DNA of 64,000 nucleotides from Microvelia longipes (GCA_018340805.1 JACMZG010001913.1:4776244-4840243); one strand, 5' to 3'; counted from the first letter of the stretch, positions 44,401 through 55,063 are shown. Program-made: numbers and translations. Notes: a model not told the origin generated them from the sequence alone.

Positions 44401-44446
44401 AGCACCTAAGACTTAGGTAATTCTTTATACCTAAGTCTTAGGTGCT
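44401..44446. repeat. Perfect hairpin, 19-bp arms
   Basis: AGCACCTAAGACTTAGGTA (44401-44419) and its exact reverse complement (44428-44446) around an 8-base loop. Each arm itself contains the palindrome CCTAAG-ACTTAGG. Confidence 0.9.
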
Positions 44447-44715
44447 CTTTAACCACTTTTAACTTTCTCGTGAAATTTTGGTAACCAACTTTCTAAGAGT
44501 AAGCACCTCCTTTAAGTTTTGTGAGGTAAAACCGAGTGTAAAATTAATGGTTAAATATTGATGCGGAGAGGCGTAAAACCCTAATGGTTTAACCATTAAA
44601 ATAATGGTTAATAAACCATTAAAATAAAACATAATAAGCTAACAGTATAGTACAAAAAGATAATAAAATAAAACAAACAAAAAATATATAAATAAAAATA
44701 AATAATATTTAAAGA
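44447..44715. other. AT-rich spacer
   Basis: AATGGTTAAACCATTA-like short palindromes near 44580-44625. Confidence 0.3.
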
Positions 44716-44800
44716 GTTGACATGACTTTAATACTTTTTGGTTCTGTCTAAATGAAAAAAGTAATAAAATATGTTTATTATTTAAAAATGTCATGTCAAC
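44716..44800. repeat. Small inverted repeat, 85 bp
   Basis: GTTGACATGAC (44716-44726) and GTCATGTCAAC (44790-44800) bound an AT-rich middle. Confidence 0.6.
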
Positions 44801-44924
44801 ATAATTCTAAAGGAATATCTTTTAAAAAAGCTACATTGTTATAATAAAAGTCTATAAAAACATAACAGTAGAGAAATACATTTTTATAATTCAATTTTTT
44901 ATTTTTATTTCTTTGTCTACATAA

Positions 44925-45065
44925 TTTTAGCAAGGAGGTTCGCAAGTAGGGCGAATTTCCTTTAAAATTCGACTTTCCTTGCTTAACATTAAATTTCTTG
45001 CTCAAGTTTCTGATTTATGCTTTATCACTGTTCTTTGTAAATATTTTTTCTAAATATTCCAAAAG
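44925..45065 (+). mobile_element. Family D module 1 fragment
   Basis: GGAGGTTCGCAAGTAGGGCG, AATTTCCTTTAAAATTCG and TTAAATTTCTTGCTCAAG parallel 35549-35640 and 61320-61400. Confidence 0.65.
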
Positions 45066-45120
45066 CAAATGCGCTTTGGTTAATGGAAACTTTGATGCTT
45101 TAGTAGTCAGAGTTTAAAAG

Positions 45121-45429
45121 GCCCTTCATCACAAGGAACCCGTGTTGCGTCTAAGCATTGATGTGGAAGGAGCATTTGACAAAATTACATCAGGCACCGT
45201 TAGAACAAAACTGGAGCAAAGAGATGCCCACCCAAATGACATCAGTTGGATAGAACAGAAGCATGATTCTTAATCGTGACTGAGTTTATATCAGCTGGTT
45301 TTGTCCCCAGGGAGGATGCCTGAGCCAAAAGCTCTGGAGTCTTGTAATGGATGCGTCTAAGCTTTCCAATGCAGTTGTCTATTGTCCTTACTCTGATGAT
45401 GGTCTGGTGCTTATAATGTTTAATTAATG
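45121..45429 (+). pseudogene. Non-LTR retrotransposon reverse-transcriptase fragment
   Basis: From 45121 one frame reads EPVLRLSIDVEGAFDKITSG then LEQRDAHPNDISWIEQ before a stop at 45271. In another frame from 45303: CPQGGCLSQKLWSLVMDA and, after a deletion, YCPYSDDGLVLI. These are RT motif A (SIDVEGAFD), the PQGGVLSPLLW motif and motif C (here YSDD). Motifs A, PQGG and SDD keep their order but spacing is shortened and frames shift, so it is dead. The PQGGVLSPLLW wording is typical of R1/LOA-like LINEs; clade unproven. No long open frame betrays it. Confidence 0.8.
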
Positions 45430-45539
45430 AATTTTAATAAGTTTAAACATTTATAAAATATGTAATTTAGATTTGTTATTGGCAGCAAACAGTCTTTAGA
45501 CCTGTATCACTGTTATCAGTAGATACCATTGAGATATAT
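45430..45539. other. AT-rich spacer
   Basis: Nothing recognised. Confidence 0.3.
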
Positions 45540-46445
45540 AACTAGGGGGGTATTGCCTATCTAAATACATTAAGAGGCTTAAAACATTTTTCTGGGGCTC
45601 TCAGGGGCTCTGTGTAACCTTAATGAAACCTCCTTCAAAAGTGAGTTATGTTATAATTAATATATTTATTCTGGTTCCCCGCATATTGCTTGGGTTTTAA
45701 TTTGTATTTTTAACATTTTACTATATAAGTTATTGTAATTTTGTTCAGATTATTTGATTATATTAATAAGCGAAGGTGGTCAGGTTACTTTTTAGATGTT
45801 TCAAAATGTTACCTATAGAACCCTTCTAGTAACAATATCTCTATGATGGATACGTTCTATAAGACTATATAGAGATATAATTTCTAGAGAGGCCCTGTCG
45901 GTTGAATTTTGTAACATAAAAAACTATACTAAACACCTTCAACAATTAATATAATCAAAATTACTGTGAATTACATATACAACGTTTAAATTTGTAACTA
46001 AAACACAAGCCATATGTAAAAAGCAGACGACAATTTATCTATTATAACCTTAACTCAATCTTAGAGGAGGTTTAAATGATAGTATACAAAACCCCTGAGA
46101 GCCCCGAAAAGATGTTTTAATCATCTGAATATACTATTTATTATAGGCTATGCCCTCTCTGTAGAAGGGGCATGAGCCAAACAAATGTTATTACTCGGGA
46201 GGGCTTATCGATTAAATTTTGAAACATCGAAAAATAATGTTAACACTTTTAATTATAATTATAATAAACAAATTACAAAAATGCAGTCATTTATAAATTG
46301 AAAAGGTTATAATAATAAACAAAATACAAAAAATATTGAAATGTCTAAAGGATTAATTTATTATAATCTTAACTGCTTTGGTAGGTGGCTTAAAAGACGT
46401 TGCTAGCCTATCCATGTCAAGATATAGGGTATGCCCTCTCAAGAA
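45540..46445. repeat. Family I: three diverged units of about 300 bp, one inverted
   Basis: Unit 1 (45545-45830) is reversed. Unit 2 (45890-46160) and unit 3 (46190-46445) are direct, about 305 bases apart. Shared landmarks are TTGAATTTTGTAACAT, TAACCTTAACTCA, CCCTGAGAGCCCC and TATAGGCTATGCCCTCTC. No open frame and no hammerhead core found. Confidence 0.7.
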
Positions 46446-46519
46446 ATAGCTTTTTGACATTATGTTTACTCTATCTAGATTTTTATTTTATGAACTTCGA
46501 ATACCTTCACTAAAATACC

Positions 46520-46590
46520 TAATTCTTTAGCACAACCCTGGTTCGAACCAGGGTGTCAAAATCACGTGCTTATTATTTCAGTTACGAAAC
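46520..46590 (-). other. tRNA-like remnant with a palindromic T-arm
   Basis: CCCTGGTTCGAACCAGGG (46536-46553) is a perfect palindrome and a perfect T-arm on either strand. The other cloverleaf arms do not form. SINE head relic likely. Confidence 0.45.
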
Positions 46591-47219
46591 TGGGTTAATG
46601 AGAATACCTTTAATAATAATATTTTCATTTAAAGGAAAGATACCATCGTCATAGAATGACTAGAAAGTTTTTTCAACTGTCAGAAATATCAACTTTAACA
46701 AGACTTTCTGTTTGGGTTTCAATAACGCAAGCCTCTAGAAAGAGAAGAATAAGCGATAAAGTAACGAAGCTAGTAAACCAAACGAGGGTTAGACAGGGGG
46801 AGAAAAAGTCAGCTTTATTCCCTGTTTTGATATAAGATAGAAGTGTAAAGAATTGTAACTCCCTGTTAAGAATTAAGATCGAGTAAGGATACCTTTATAT
46901 GAACAGGGAGTTACAGACTGGTTTATTTCCCGGGTTGAAATTTTCTCGTTATTCCCTGTCTTAAGAGCCAAGGAGCTGTCAAAAGCAACTTACCCCAAGT
47001 CAGCCGTAAATGAAATAAATCCAACAGGATGTTTTTAGCTATTATCTCTGACCTTATCTCGTATTATTTTATCTTATATTATTTATAATATGCATTATCC
47101 TGTTACATTTTTTTAACATGACTTAACAAGAAGAAGAAGATTTATCTATATTGAGAGAGGGATATTATGCACAGAGATATTATTCCTAGAAAGCATCTAT
47201 CGGCCAAATTTAGAAATAT
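46591..47219. other. Non-coding with a 13-bp inverted pair
   Basis: GTAACTCCCTGTT (about 46855) and AACAGGGAGTTAC (about 46902) form a hairpin. A TTATTCCCTGT word also recurs nearby. Nothing else recognised. Confidence 0.4.
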
Positions 47220-47480
47220 CTTAAAATCGGGTACGGGGTACCTCAGAGCATTTCCTCATCACATCAGATTCACTACGCTCATCCTCCCTGCTTTGAACTC
47301 GCTTCGCTCGTCCTCAGAATATAAAATACATTCGTTTCATCGTCAGCGGTCGCCCATACAGCATTGACCACGCTCAATGCTGCTTAATTTGTATGATCCT
47401 AAAAAACCATAGATATTTGTGTTGCATTAAAACGAAAGTTTACATATTTATTAACTCGATATGAAAGATTGTTATTATAT
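47220..47480 (+). mobile_element. Family E head and middle
   Basis: ATCGGGTACGGGGTACCTCA, CATCAGATTCACTACGCTC, GAACTCGCTTCGCTCGTCC, GCGGTCGCCCATACAGC and CTCAATGCTGCTTAATTTG. The best preserved head in the window. Confidence 0.75.
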
Positions 47481-47535
47481 TCAACTTTTTGTGTACGTGT
47501 CATTGAAAATAGTTATCTTTGTTTTTTTCTTTCAA

Positions 47536-48042
47536 TAAGGCGCGGTCGAATATCCACGGCCTTCTAGAACATTGGATCACCAACAAACTTTTTTTATAAC
47601 TTTTTTTTTCAAAATTTTCAGTAATTAGCCGGATTTGTGATAAATGAAGCCTATTTCCGTAATCTGCACGCTCTTTAGGTTAATCTCAAAGAGTATTTAC
47701 ATTCACTCAACGATTTATTTTTAATCTAACTTGGTACACACATAACTACTGTTAGACGTCAATGTTAACAAATATAACATGTCAAAATATAACACAAATC
47801 AAGTAGATAACATTGACGTCTAACAGTAGTTTGTATGTACCAAGTTAGATTAAAAATAAATCGTTGAGTGAATGTAAATACTCTTTGAGATTAACCAAAA
47901 GAGCGTACAGATGACGGAAATAGGCTTCATTTATCACAAATACGGAAAATACTGAAAATTTTCAAAAAAAAAATTTATAAAAAAAGTTTGTTGGTGATCC
48001 AATGTTCTAGAAGGCCGTGGATATTCGACCGCGCCTTATAAT
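47536..48042. mobile_element. Long fold-back element
   Basis: Arms of about 235 bp (47537-47775 and 47803-48040) are near-identical reverse complements, starting TAAGGCGCGGTCGAATATCC and ending with its complement, with a 30-base AT-rich middle. The two arms differ by few substitutions, so it is either recent or kept by copying. No protein remains. TAA/TTA at the edges may be the target site. Confidence 0.85.
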
Positions 48043-48339
48043 TTCATTTAAATTCATTTTAATGTTGCTTATTAAAGTCAATGAGATATAAGGACAGACT
48101 CTTAGGATTTGTGTTAAATAAATTCATACAATACATTTTTACATACAGCTGATGGTCGAGTTTCTTAGATTTTTTTGTCATTTTTTCTTTGGCATATTTT
48201 TAATTAATGGGAAATAAAACAGAAATTACTCTGTACTTAGAAGTACTATGTGCCGTTTTGGAATGCCCCAATACAACTCGAAAACCTACTATGTGCTAGT
48301 TTCCAAAAGATCAAGTATAGATTTGTAAAAAGGCGAGAG

Positions 48340-49150
48340 GGAGTCATTTGTGATTACTTGTATTGAAATAAAACTTTGTTTACTTATTAACCGATCTGCC
48401 TCCGTAGTCGCGGTCGTATAGTACTGGACTACGGCCCCGGAGGTCCGGGGTTCACAACCCGGGCTATTCTCTTAGTTTTTTATGAATAGACTTTGTTGTA
48501 AAAAGATTTTGCCAACTTTAGCTTTACTTTGAGCATAGTAGATGTGACCCACCCGAGGTGGTTCGCACAGGACGAACACTCTGAAGGGTCGTAAGGCTCT
48601 AAAACGGGTATTATTATATGTATTATTACTTATTAATTACGTAAAGGTATATTCTTGTACCAAATTTCAAATCATTGTATTTATTGAAAGTGTTTTTACA
48701 ATTTGTTTTATATGCGTAGACAAGTCATTTGATAAATTGAACTAATGCTGATAATAAGATGAAACTTACGACATAGATAGTCTTGTACATTACTACATGC
48801 GTACCAAATCTCAATCTGATGTTTTTTCGAAATTTTTGCTGAGTCATTATTGCGGGTTAATGTCGTCAGAACCAAATATTTTAACAACAGCGGTAAACTG
48901 TTGTTAAAATATTTAAGATTTTTGTAAAAAGTTTAAAATCTCTAGCAAATAAATTATGAACTACGATGATAAAAGACACGCGCACACAAACAAACTCACA
49001 CACATAAAGACAGAAAACTTAGCGAAAACCACTCAAGGGGCCTAAAAACACCTGAAAAGGATAATTTTGGTCATATCCCGGTTTCGGATTTTTTTGCAAA
49101 CACAATACTTTTCCTATATACCTAAGGTATAAATGAGGAAAAGAGAAAAT
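48340..49150 (+). mobile_element. Family E copy, middle to tail, split by SINE-A
   Basis: The left part is 48340-48390. After the SINE it resumes at 48637 with GTAAAGGTATATTCTTGTAC, then AAGTCATTTGATAAATTG, GCTGAGTCATTATTGCGGG, AGGATAATTTTGGTCATATC and ACCTAAGGTATAAATGAGGA. The most complete tail of the family on the plus strand. Confidence 0.8.
48391..48625 (+). mobile_element. SINE-A with 11-bp target-site duplication
   Basis: The head begins GCCTCCGTAGTCGCGGTCG (48398) with B box GGGGTTCACAACCCGGGC. The body has CACCCGAGGTGGTTCGCAC and the 3' block CTGAAGGGTCGTAAGGCTC, then an ATT tail. TTACTTATTAA flanks it at 48380-48390 and 48626-48636. Confidence 0.9.
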
Positions 49151-49921
49151 GAAAAATAAACATGTTAAGTATAATCGTCTAATATATAATCTATACAATA
49201 AAAATAACCCAGGTTTCATTAATTTTTATCTTAAAAAGATCTTGTGATGCGGGTTAGCATGGAGACACTTACCAGAGTCCTCATTGAAATCTTAACTTCG
49301 ATGTGTTAGATAGAAGAGTTGTAGAACTCTTAGAGTACACCATGTACTGTACGGATACAAGTGAAGTTGGTACGGTCATGATGAGGATTCAAATGATAGC
49401 CAAAAAGATAAGAAGTGAAGTGAATACTTATGTTGAAACGAAAACTTAACCTACTTAATCAACTATTTTATCTGCTGCTTGAAAATAACCTAACTACAGC
49501 CTCTTTAATTACGTTTTAACTTGTTAACCTCACCGTAAATGAAGGCGATATCAAATTTAGCTTTGGGGGTCAACAAATTATCCCCATTCCATCCGTAGAA
49601 AATAATCTGACGAAAATGACTGGAGGGGAGGAAACAAGTTTTCCTAACTAGTTAAAATATTTAAACACGGCAGCCGGATTTCAACCCTAGGTCGGTCCTT
49701 TGGCTAAAAACCCGAAAATTCAATTAGGTAGATTCGTTACGGAAAAACTGTTGATGCGTGAAATTACCCCAACCTGAAAAAATAAAGTTCTCGAGAAAAA
49801 TTTTGTTGAGTTTCTCTTCAAATTATCAAACTGTTAAAATATCCAAAGCTTGAAAAAGAAATAAAAATATTTTCAATATTTCTTTTTTACTTTTGGTTCT
49901 TTAAGCTTTACCACTTAGATT
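49151..49921. other. Non-coding, unassigned
   Basis: Nothing recognised. CGGCAGCCGGATTTCAACCC near 49668 is B-box-like but isolated. Confidence 0.3.
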
Positions 49922-50372
49922 TATGTATTTTATTTTTAATAAATTAATATAATAAATAAATAATCCCACACAAAACTCTAGTTAAATTTTGGATTCGTTT
50001 CTTTTGAAAATCCCATTAGAAACGCTGCGGGTTTTGAAGATACAATAACATCACAAAAAATTGTAAATATTTTTTTTTAATTTTAAATTATTTTCCTTCC
50101 AAAGCTATGTATAATAAGGGAAAAGGATTGTATTAGCTAACATTTTTGTCCACTTTTCATAAAAAAATTAATACTATTCAATAAAATTGGATACAAAAAT
50201 CTAGTAGTAAAATTGGAACAAGAACTGATATAGAGACCAAATTAAGAGACCATCCGGTCTTCGGATTGAGAGTAGCCCTATCTGCGAATTGAGTGCTAGC
50301 CAGATCTCCAGAATGAAAACACCTCTATCCCAGAAGTATCTAGAACAACATACGCGCACATTATATCTATAT
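49922..50372 (+). mobile_element. Family G, copy 2
   Basis: Near-identical direct copy of 19112-19551, including AGAGACCAAATTAAGAGACC, GAATTGAGTGCTAGCC and CAGAAGTATCTAGAACAACA. It ends in a shorter TA stretch. Confidence 0.75.
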
Positions 50373-51573
50373 ATATATATATTTATTTATACATTTAAAA
50401 TTTAGGGCAATAAACAAATTAAATACGTAATATTAAAAATAAATATTATTAAGACATATATAGAAACAAACGTTAGTAAAATTGCTAAGGAAGAAAGTGG
50501 AATTATAAAGATTAAAAAAAAGATAAATAATGTTGTTAAAAAACGAGTCAAAGAAAAATGTTTAAAAAAGAAAGCATAAAACAATTGTGATATGAAAAAT
50601 TATTAAACAATCTTAGTAGAGAATAAGAATTGTAAAGAACATATGGAGGGGAAAGAAAATTATTTGATATATTATTTGATTCAGGTATTAATGTTTGTAA
50701 ATAATTTTAAGCATAAATATTTAATTTATTTTTTTTATTATTATTTTATTATTATTATTATTTATTATTATTAAGAATTAATAATAATAAAATAATAAGG
50801 AATTGATTAGGTTAAAATATGTTACTGATAGAACAAAATGTCAAGAGAAAAGAGAATGAAAGAGATGGGTATAATTGGAGTGAGTTTTCAAGTTAGCGTT
50901 CCACTCGAGTAGAGCTTGATTGGCTTCTTGTCTCTGATGATTAGTTTACTTAGTTCGCTTTACTCTTTGAGCTTTCCTTATTCTCTCTCTACTCCTCACT
51001 CTTTATTCCTCCTCTTTTCCTTATCTGACGAGTAGAAAGAGAGGCATCCCTTAAAAACACCCACCACTTCCCAAAATTGACATCTTCTCTTAATCATGTC
51101 TGAAAAGCCCTTCCGTCAATTTTCTATCTCTACCAATATTTATTTTTTTCTCTTTATTGTGTTTCCTTTTTCTTTATTTAACCACGAACACGATACAATT
51201 TTTTTCTATTGGAGAAAATAAATGAAGTCGATCTTATTTAATAGAAAAGAAAATTTACTCTATATTTATTGTGTGTTTTAGAGTCAGAAAGCGCTTGATA
51301 TTACTTTACCAAAATTGTTTCATTGATTGTATTAACCTCAAACATGAGTAATAACTTGTGGGTGAATATTATTTATATTTGATTATTTCTAATTTTGTTT
51401 TAATTTTTTTTATTTAAACATAATAAGAATTCAATAATACATAAATATAAGAAATTTAGACCTGCACTTTAGATTAATAAATTATTTGTGGTGTGCAGGT
51501 TGCAATGATTTTGTTTAAATATTTATTGGTTCTATTTATATAGATTTTATATTTATTTTATTTAAATTTTAAC
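50373..51573. other. AT-rich non-coding
   Basis: A TTA/TTATT microsatellite at 50735-50805. The CTTTCTC-rich stretch at 50940-51030 has no clear reading. No gene recognised. Confidence 0.35.
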
Positions 51574-51584
51574 TATTTCTTTAA

Positions 51585-51821
51585 AAGTCATCTCCGTAGT
51601 CGAGATGGATTTTTAGTATTCATACTGACCTTAGGCACCTCGGTTCGCATTCCAGATTAAGCTCTCAGTTAAAATGAGATTATCATTCAAATAAATAATT
51701 GCCATCTAAAAATTACAATTTATGCGTAGCGGTAACCACAACCATCGAAGTGTTTCCCGCCGGGGATATACTTGCGCTTATCCCTCGTCAGAAAGACTCC
51801 GGGAATTAAAAATACTATTAT
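51585..51821 (+). mobile_element. SINE-A, diverged copy
   Basis: CTCCGTAGTCGAGATGG and GGTTCGCATTCCAG keep the head boxes in decayed form. GTGTTTCCCGCCGGGGATAT and TTATCCCTCGTCAGAAAGAC mark the body. The tail is ACTATTATTATT. TATTTCTTTAA (51574-51584) and TATTTCCTTAA (51822-51832) are the probable target duplication. Confidence 0.75.
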
Positions 51822-51884
51822 TATTTCCTTAAGACAGGGATGATACCTTTTTCCAGCTTTTACTTTTTAAAATACCCTAAGGCT

Positions 51885-52490
51885 GTACTACTCTAACCTT
51901 TTCCAGATCTCTTAAAGATGAACTACTCATACCTTTCTCAGACCTCTTAAAGCTGAGCTACTCGTACCTTTCTCAGACTTCTTCAAGCTGAACTACTCAT
52001 ACCTTTCTCAGACCTCTTAAAGCTGAGCTACTCATTCTTTTTCCAGACCTCTTAAGGCTGTGCTACTCTTACCTTTTCTACACCTCTTAAGGCTGTGCTA
52101 CTCTTACCTTCTCTAGACCTCTTAAGGCTGTGCTACTCTTACCTTTTCTAGACCTCTTAAGGCTGTGCTATTCTTACCTTTTCTAGACCTCTTAAGGCTG
52201 TGCTATTCTAACCTTTTTCAGAACTCTTAAGGCTGCGCTACTCTTACCTTTTTAAGTCCTCTATAAGGTTGTGCTACTCTTACCTTTACCTTTTCTAGAA
52301 CTCTTAAGGCTGTGCTATTCTAACCTTTTCCAGAATTCTTAAGGCTGCGCTACTCTTACCTTTTCAAGTCCTCTTAAGCCTGAGCTAATCATACCTTTTC
52401 CAGATTTCTTAAGGCTGAGCTACTCTTACCTTTTCCAGACCTCTTAAGTCTGTGCTACTTTTACCTTTTTGTATCCTCAAGGCTGTGATG
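51885..52490 (+). repeat. 35-bp minisatellite, about 17 units
   Basis: The unit has GACCTCTTAAGGCTGTGCTA, then CTCTTACCTTTTCTA, with a second class reading AAGCTGAGCTACTCAT at the left end. Confidence 0.92.
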
Positions 52491-52682
52491 CTTAAACACT
52501 TTAGGATCCTGAGCATAGGAGGCTGCCCAGCTCTCCTAAAACTCGTACATGTTTTGAATAGATCGAGTAGGCCAAACGAGTAATTATTATCACCTCGAGT
52601 ATTTTTTTATAAGCCTCAAAGTGTAAAAGCTATTAAGCGTATTAACTATTTAACATCTTACTAGGCAGTATGATTTATGATA
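52491..52682. other. Spacer
   Basis: Nothing recognised. Confidence 0.3.
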
Positions 52683-52685
52683 TAT

Positions 52686-52718
<33 letters not shown>

Positions 52719-52757
52719 TATATATATATATATATTATATATATATATATATACATA
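52683..52757. repeat. AT microsatellite
   Basis: TA runs with short interruptions. Confidence 0.9.
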
Positions 52758-52922
52758 TACACATATACATATTTAGGCCAAGAATTTATTTTTATATCAT
52801 AATTAAAGTAAGGTAATTAAATCTGAATATTTAATTATTCTTTCTTTAAAATAACTGATGAATCATGAATAATTTAGATGGAAAAGTTTTAATCAAATTT
52901 CTTGTTAAAATACATAATTACA

Positions 52923-53143
52923 TACGGGCCTTCGGCCCGTAGCCGCTACGCGGCCTCGGCGCTTCGCGCCTCGTCCGCTCCACGGCGTCAGCCCACCGGC
53001 CGCTTCGCGGCCGGGTCCTCCTGTGGCCGCTTCGCGGCCACATTGTTGTTGGTTTGTATTATGTGTTGTTCTTGTTACATGGCATTTTGCCATGTATCTA
53101 GCGAATTTTCACAGCTTTCCACACAGGCCCGCTTCGCGGGCCT
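52923..53143. repeat. GC-rich cluster of perfect hairpins
   Basis: At least seven hairpins in 221 bases, most with a TTC loop: 52924-52940 (ACGGGCC arms), 52942-52954 (GCCGC, loop TAC), 52958-52970 (GGCGC), 52996-53014 (CCGGCCGC), 53024-53040 (TGGCCGC), 53077-53095 (ACATGGCA, loop TTT) and 53125-53143 (AGGCCCGC). The GC content contrasts sharply with the flanks. Both strands are open across it, giving spurious Arg/Ala-rich peptides. It resembles palindromic GC clusters of organelle, microbial or giant-virus DNA in form, but I cannot assign an origin. Confidence 0.9.
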
Positions 53144-53662
53144 GAGAGGCTTCTCAAATTTGATTTTGCTAATTGAGATTTATTCATACTCTATTATTAA
53201 TAGAGTATTATTAATTAAAATTAAGAAGCATTATTGTGCCGGCAATCGCGCAACAATCGTCACGGAATTCATTCTAGCTACACAATTTAAAGTCAGACAG
53301 CTTTAACTTTCACAGAGTTTTTATTGGTATAAGTATCGATACGAAGAAGGAACAACTGTAACATAAACGTCCCGTTTTCGCGAACATAATCGAACAAGAA
53401 CCCGTAAAAACCCATTTGAACCCTGGTTAGAACCCGTAAAAGAATATTTTACCGTCTAAACTAATAATCTTGAAACGAATCAAAACTAGAATAAAATACG
53501 TCAAACATAATTCTTTCCTGACAGTGTTGTCCAAAACAAAAACATTACAAAAAAAACAAATATAGATAAAAAATAAACCTAGCGGGCGGCCGCGACAATT
53601 ATAAACCAAAAATATATTCATGATTTTAGTTTTTTAAAAAAAATGCCGTTTCCGTCACTTAA
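53144..53662. other. Non-coding, unassigned
   Basis: GAACCCGTAAAA-type word duplicated near 53398-53440. Nothing else recognised. Confidence 0.3.
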
Positions 53663-53695
53663 GATTGCCTGACTGAGCTGAAACCGGTCGCAATC
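53663..53695 (+). ncRNA. Degenerate hammerhead-like hairpin
   Basis: GATTGC (53663-53668) and GCAATC (53690-53695) form a perfect 6-bp helix I position. Inside are CTGACTGAG, GAAA (53680-53683), loopless ACCGGT and C17 in a GTC triplet. The core has an inserted base and helix II is missing. A related string, GATTGAGCTGAAATTGGT, occurs at 53971. Confidence 0.4.
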
Positions 53696-54231
53696 GTTTT
53701 AGAATAACTTCGACCATATAAAGACTACTTCGAGGTTCTTCCGCTTACGGCCTGCTTAGCTCGGCGTGGTTTAGTGGAAGCCATTTTGTCCTGTCTCTCT
53801 GGGACAGTAGGCTTACCAGGATGGAGCAAGAGGTAGAGGCCCTCTTTTATACCATATCACCACCCTCTAACACTACTGAACCCAACAGATATCGTACGAC
53901 TTTTGACCTAGACGTATACATATATACAAGATTATATATATATGTATACAGTTTGCGCCATTTGTGATGATTCGATTGAGCTGAAATTGGTAATCGACTC
54001 AGCTAGCCGTCTACTTTAACACGAAATACTTGTTTTAAAGCCATTTCAAGTTTCAAAAAAATTTTTTTTCAAGACGTCATAATTTGGTTGATGACGTCAT
54101 AATGTTTTTATAACAATAGGCCTCGTAACCTCCTCGACATCTCGCGATTTGCAAAGTTTCGTTTCAATTTGAGAACGCCTTCGAGAGTTATCGTTCGCCA
54201 TACGAAAGGGTAGAAATCTTACATAATATAT
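53696..54231. other. Non-coding, unassigned
   Basis: Apart from the related string at 53971 nothing is recognised. Confidence 0.3.
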
Positions 54232-54241
54232 ATATTATTAC

Positions 54242-54273
<32 letters not shown>

Positions 54274-54280
54274 ATATAAT
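54232..54280. repeat. AT microsatellite
   Basis: TA runs with AATA interruptions. Confidence 0.85.
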
Positions 54281-54726
54281 ATAAACTTTTTCGGACATAT
54301 TTTTTTGTTATCAGGAAGTCAATAGGAACCGATTCCGCTCACTCCCACCTCAACTTCCGTCATCCGACAACCTCATAAGCGTCATTTTCATAATGAAAAT
54401 TCGCTAAAAAACGAGTCTTTCGAATTGCGCCTTTTAACTTGGTGTAAAAATGTTTTCAGTCAAAAACATTTTTCTTCTGTTGATTTTGGAGAGAAGTTGA
54501 TTTTGAAAATTTTTGAAAGGATAAAAAGTTTTTCTCGCTTGGTAAGATATCGCATTGAGTGGATTAAGGATGGAAAGTTTAAGGATTGGAAAAAAGGAAA
54601 GGAGTTTAGGGAAAGAAGATGTTAGAGTTTGTAGGATAAAGACTTAGTTGGTAAAAGAGTTTTTTGGATCATTCGTCTGACGATTAGCGTATTGGTTGGA
54701 GGTTAAAAAGAACGAAGACGTATAAG
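54281..54726. other. Non-coding, unassigned
   Basis: A 66-codon plus-strand frame at 54425-54625 is Lys/Phe-rich with no recognised domain. Confidence 0.3.
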
Positions 54727-55063
54727 GAAAACCAAAAAAAAAATAAATAACGTACAGGATTGAACTACAATAATCTTAATAAAAAATAGAGTTGTGGAGT
54801 CCAGATATAAGGAAAAAAAAAAAAAATAAATAAATAACGTACAGGATTGAACTACAATAGTCTTAATAAAAAATAGAGTTGTGGAGTCCAGATATAAGGA
54901 AAACCAAAAAAAATAAAAAAATAACGTACAGGATTGAACTACAATAGTCTTAATAAAAAATAGGTTGTGGGTCCAGATATAAGGAAAACCAAAAAAATAA
55001 AAATAAAAAATAACGTACAGGATTGAACTACAATAGTCTTAATAAATAGAGTTGTGGAGTCCA
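54727..55063 (+). repeat. Minisatellite of about 85 bp, four units
   Basis: The unit has AACGTACAGGATTGAACTAC, AATAGTCTTAATAAAAAATA, GAGTTGTGGAGTCCAGATAT and AAGGAAAACC, with poly-A length differences. It abuts the fold-back that follows. CTTACAATAGTCTTAG reappears on the far side of that fold-back (55363), so the fold-back inserted into this array. Confidence 0.85.

Noticed and set aside
50933..50965. Hammerhead at CTCTGATGATTAG
   Set aside because: No GAAA and no helix III or H17 follow.
52902..53306. A 134-codon Arg/Ala-rich frame
   Set aside because: It reads through the GC hairpin cluster and has an open antisense counterpart; composition follows the hairpins.
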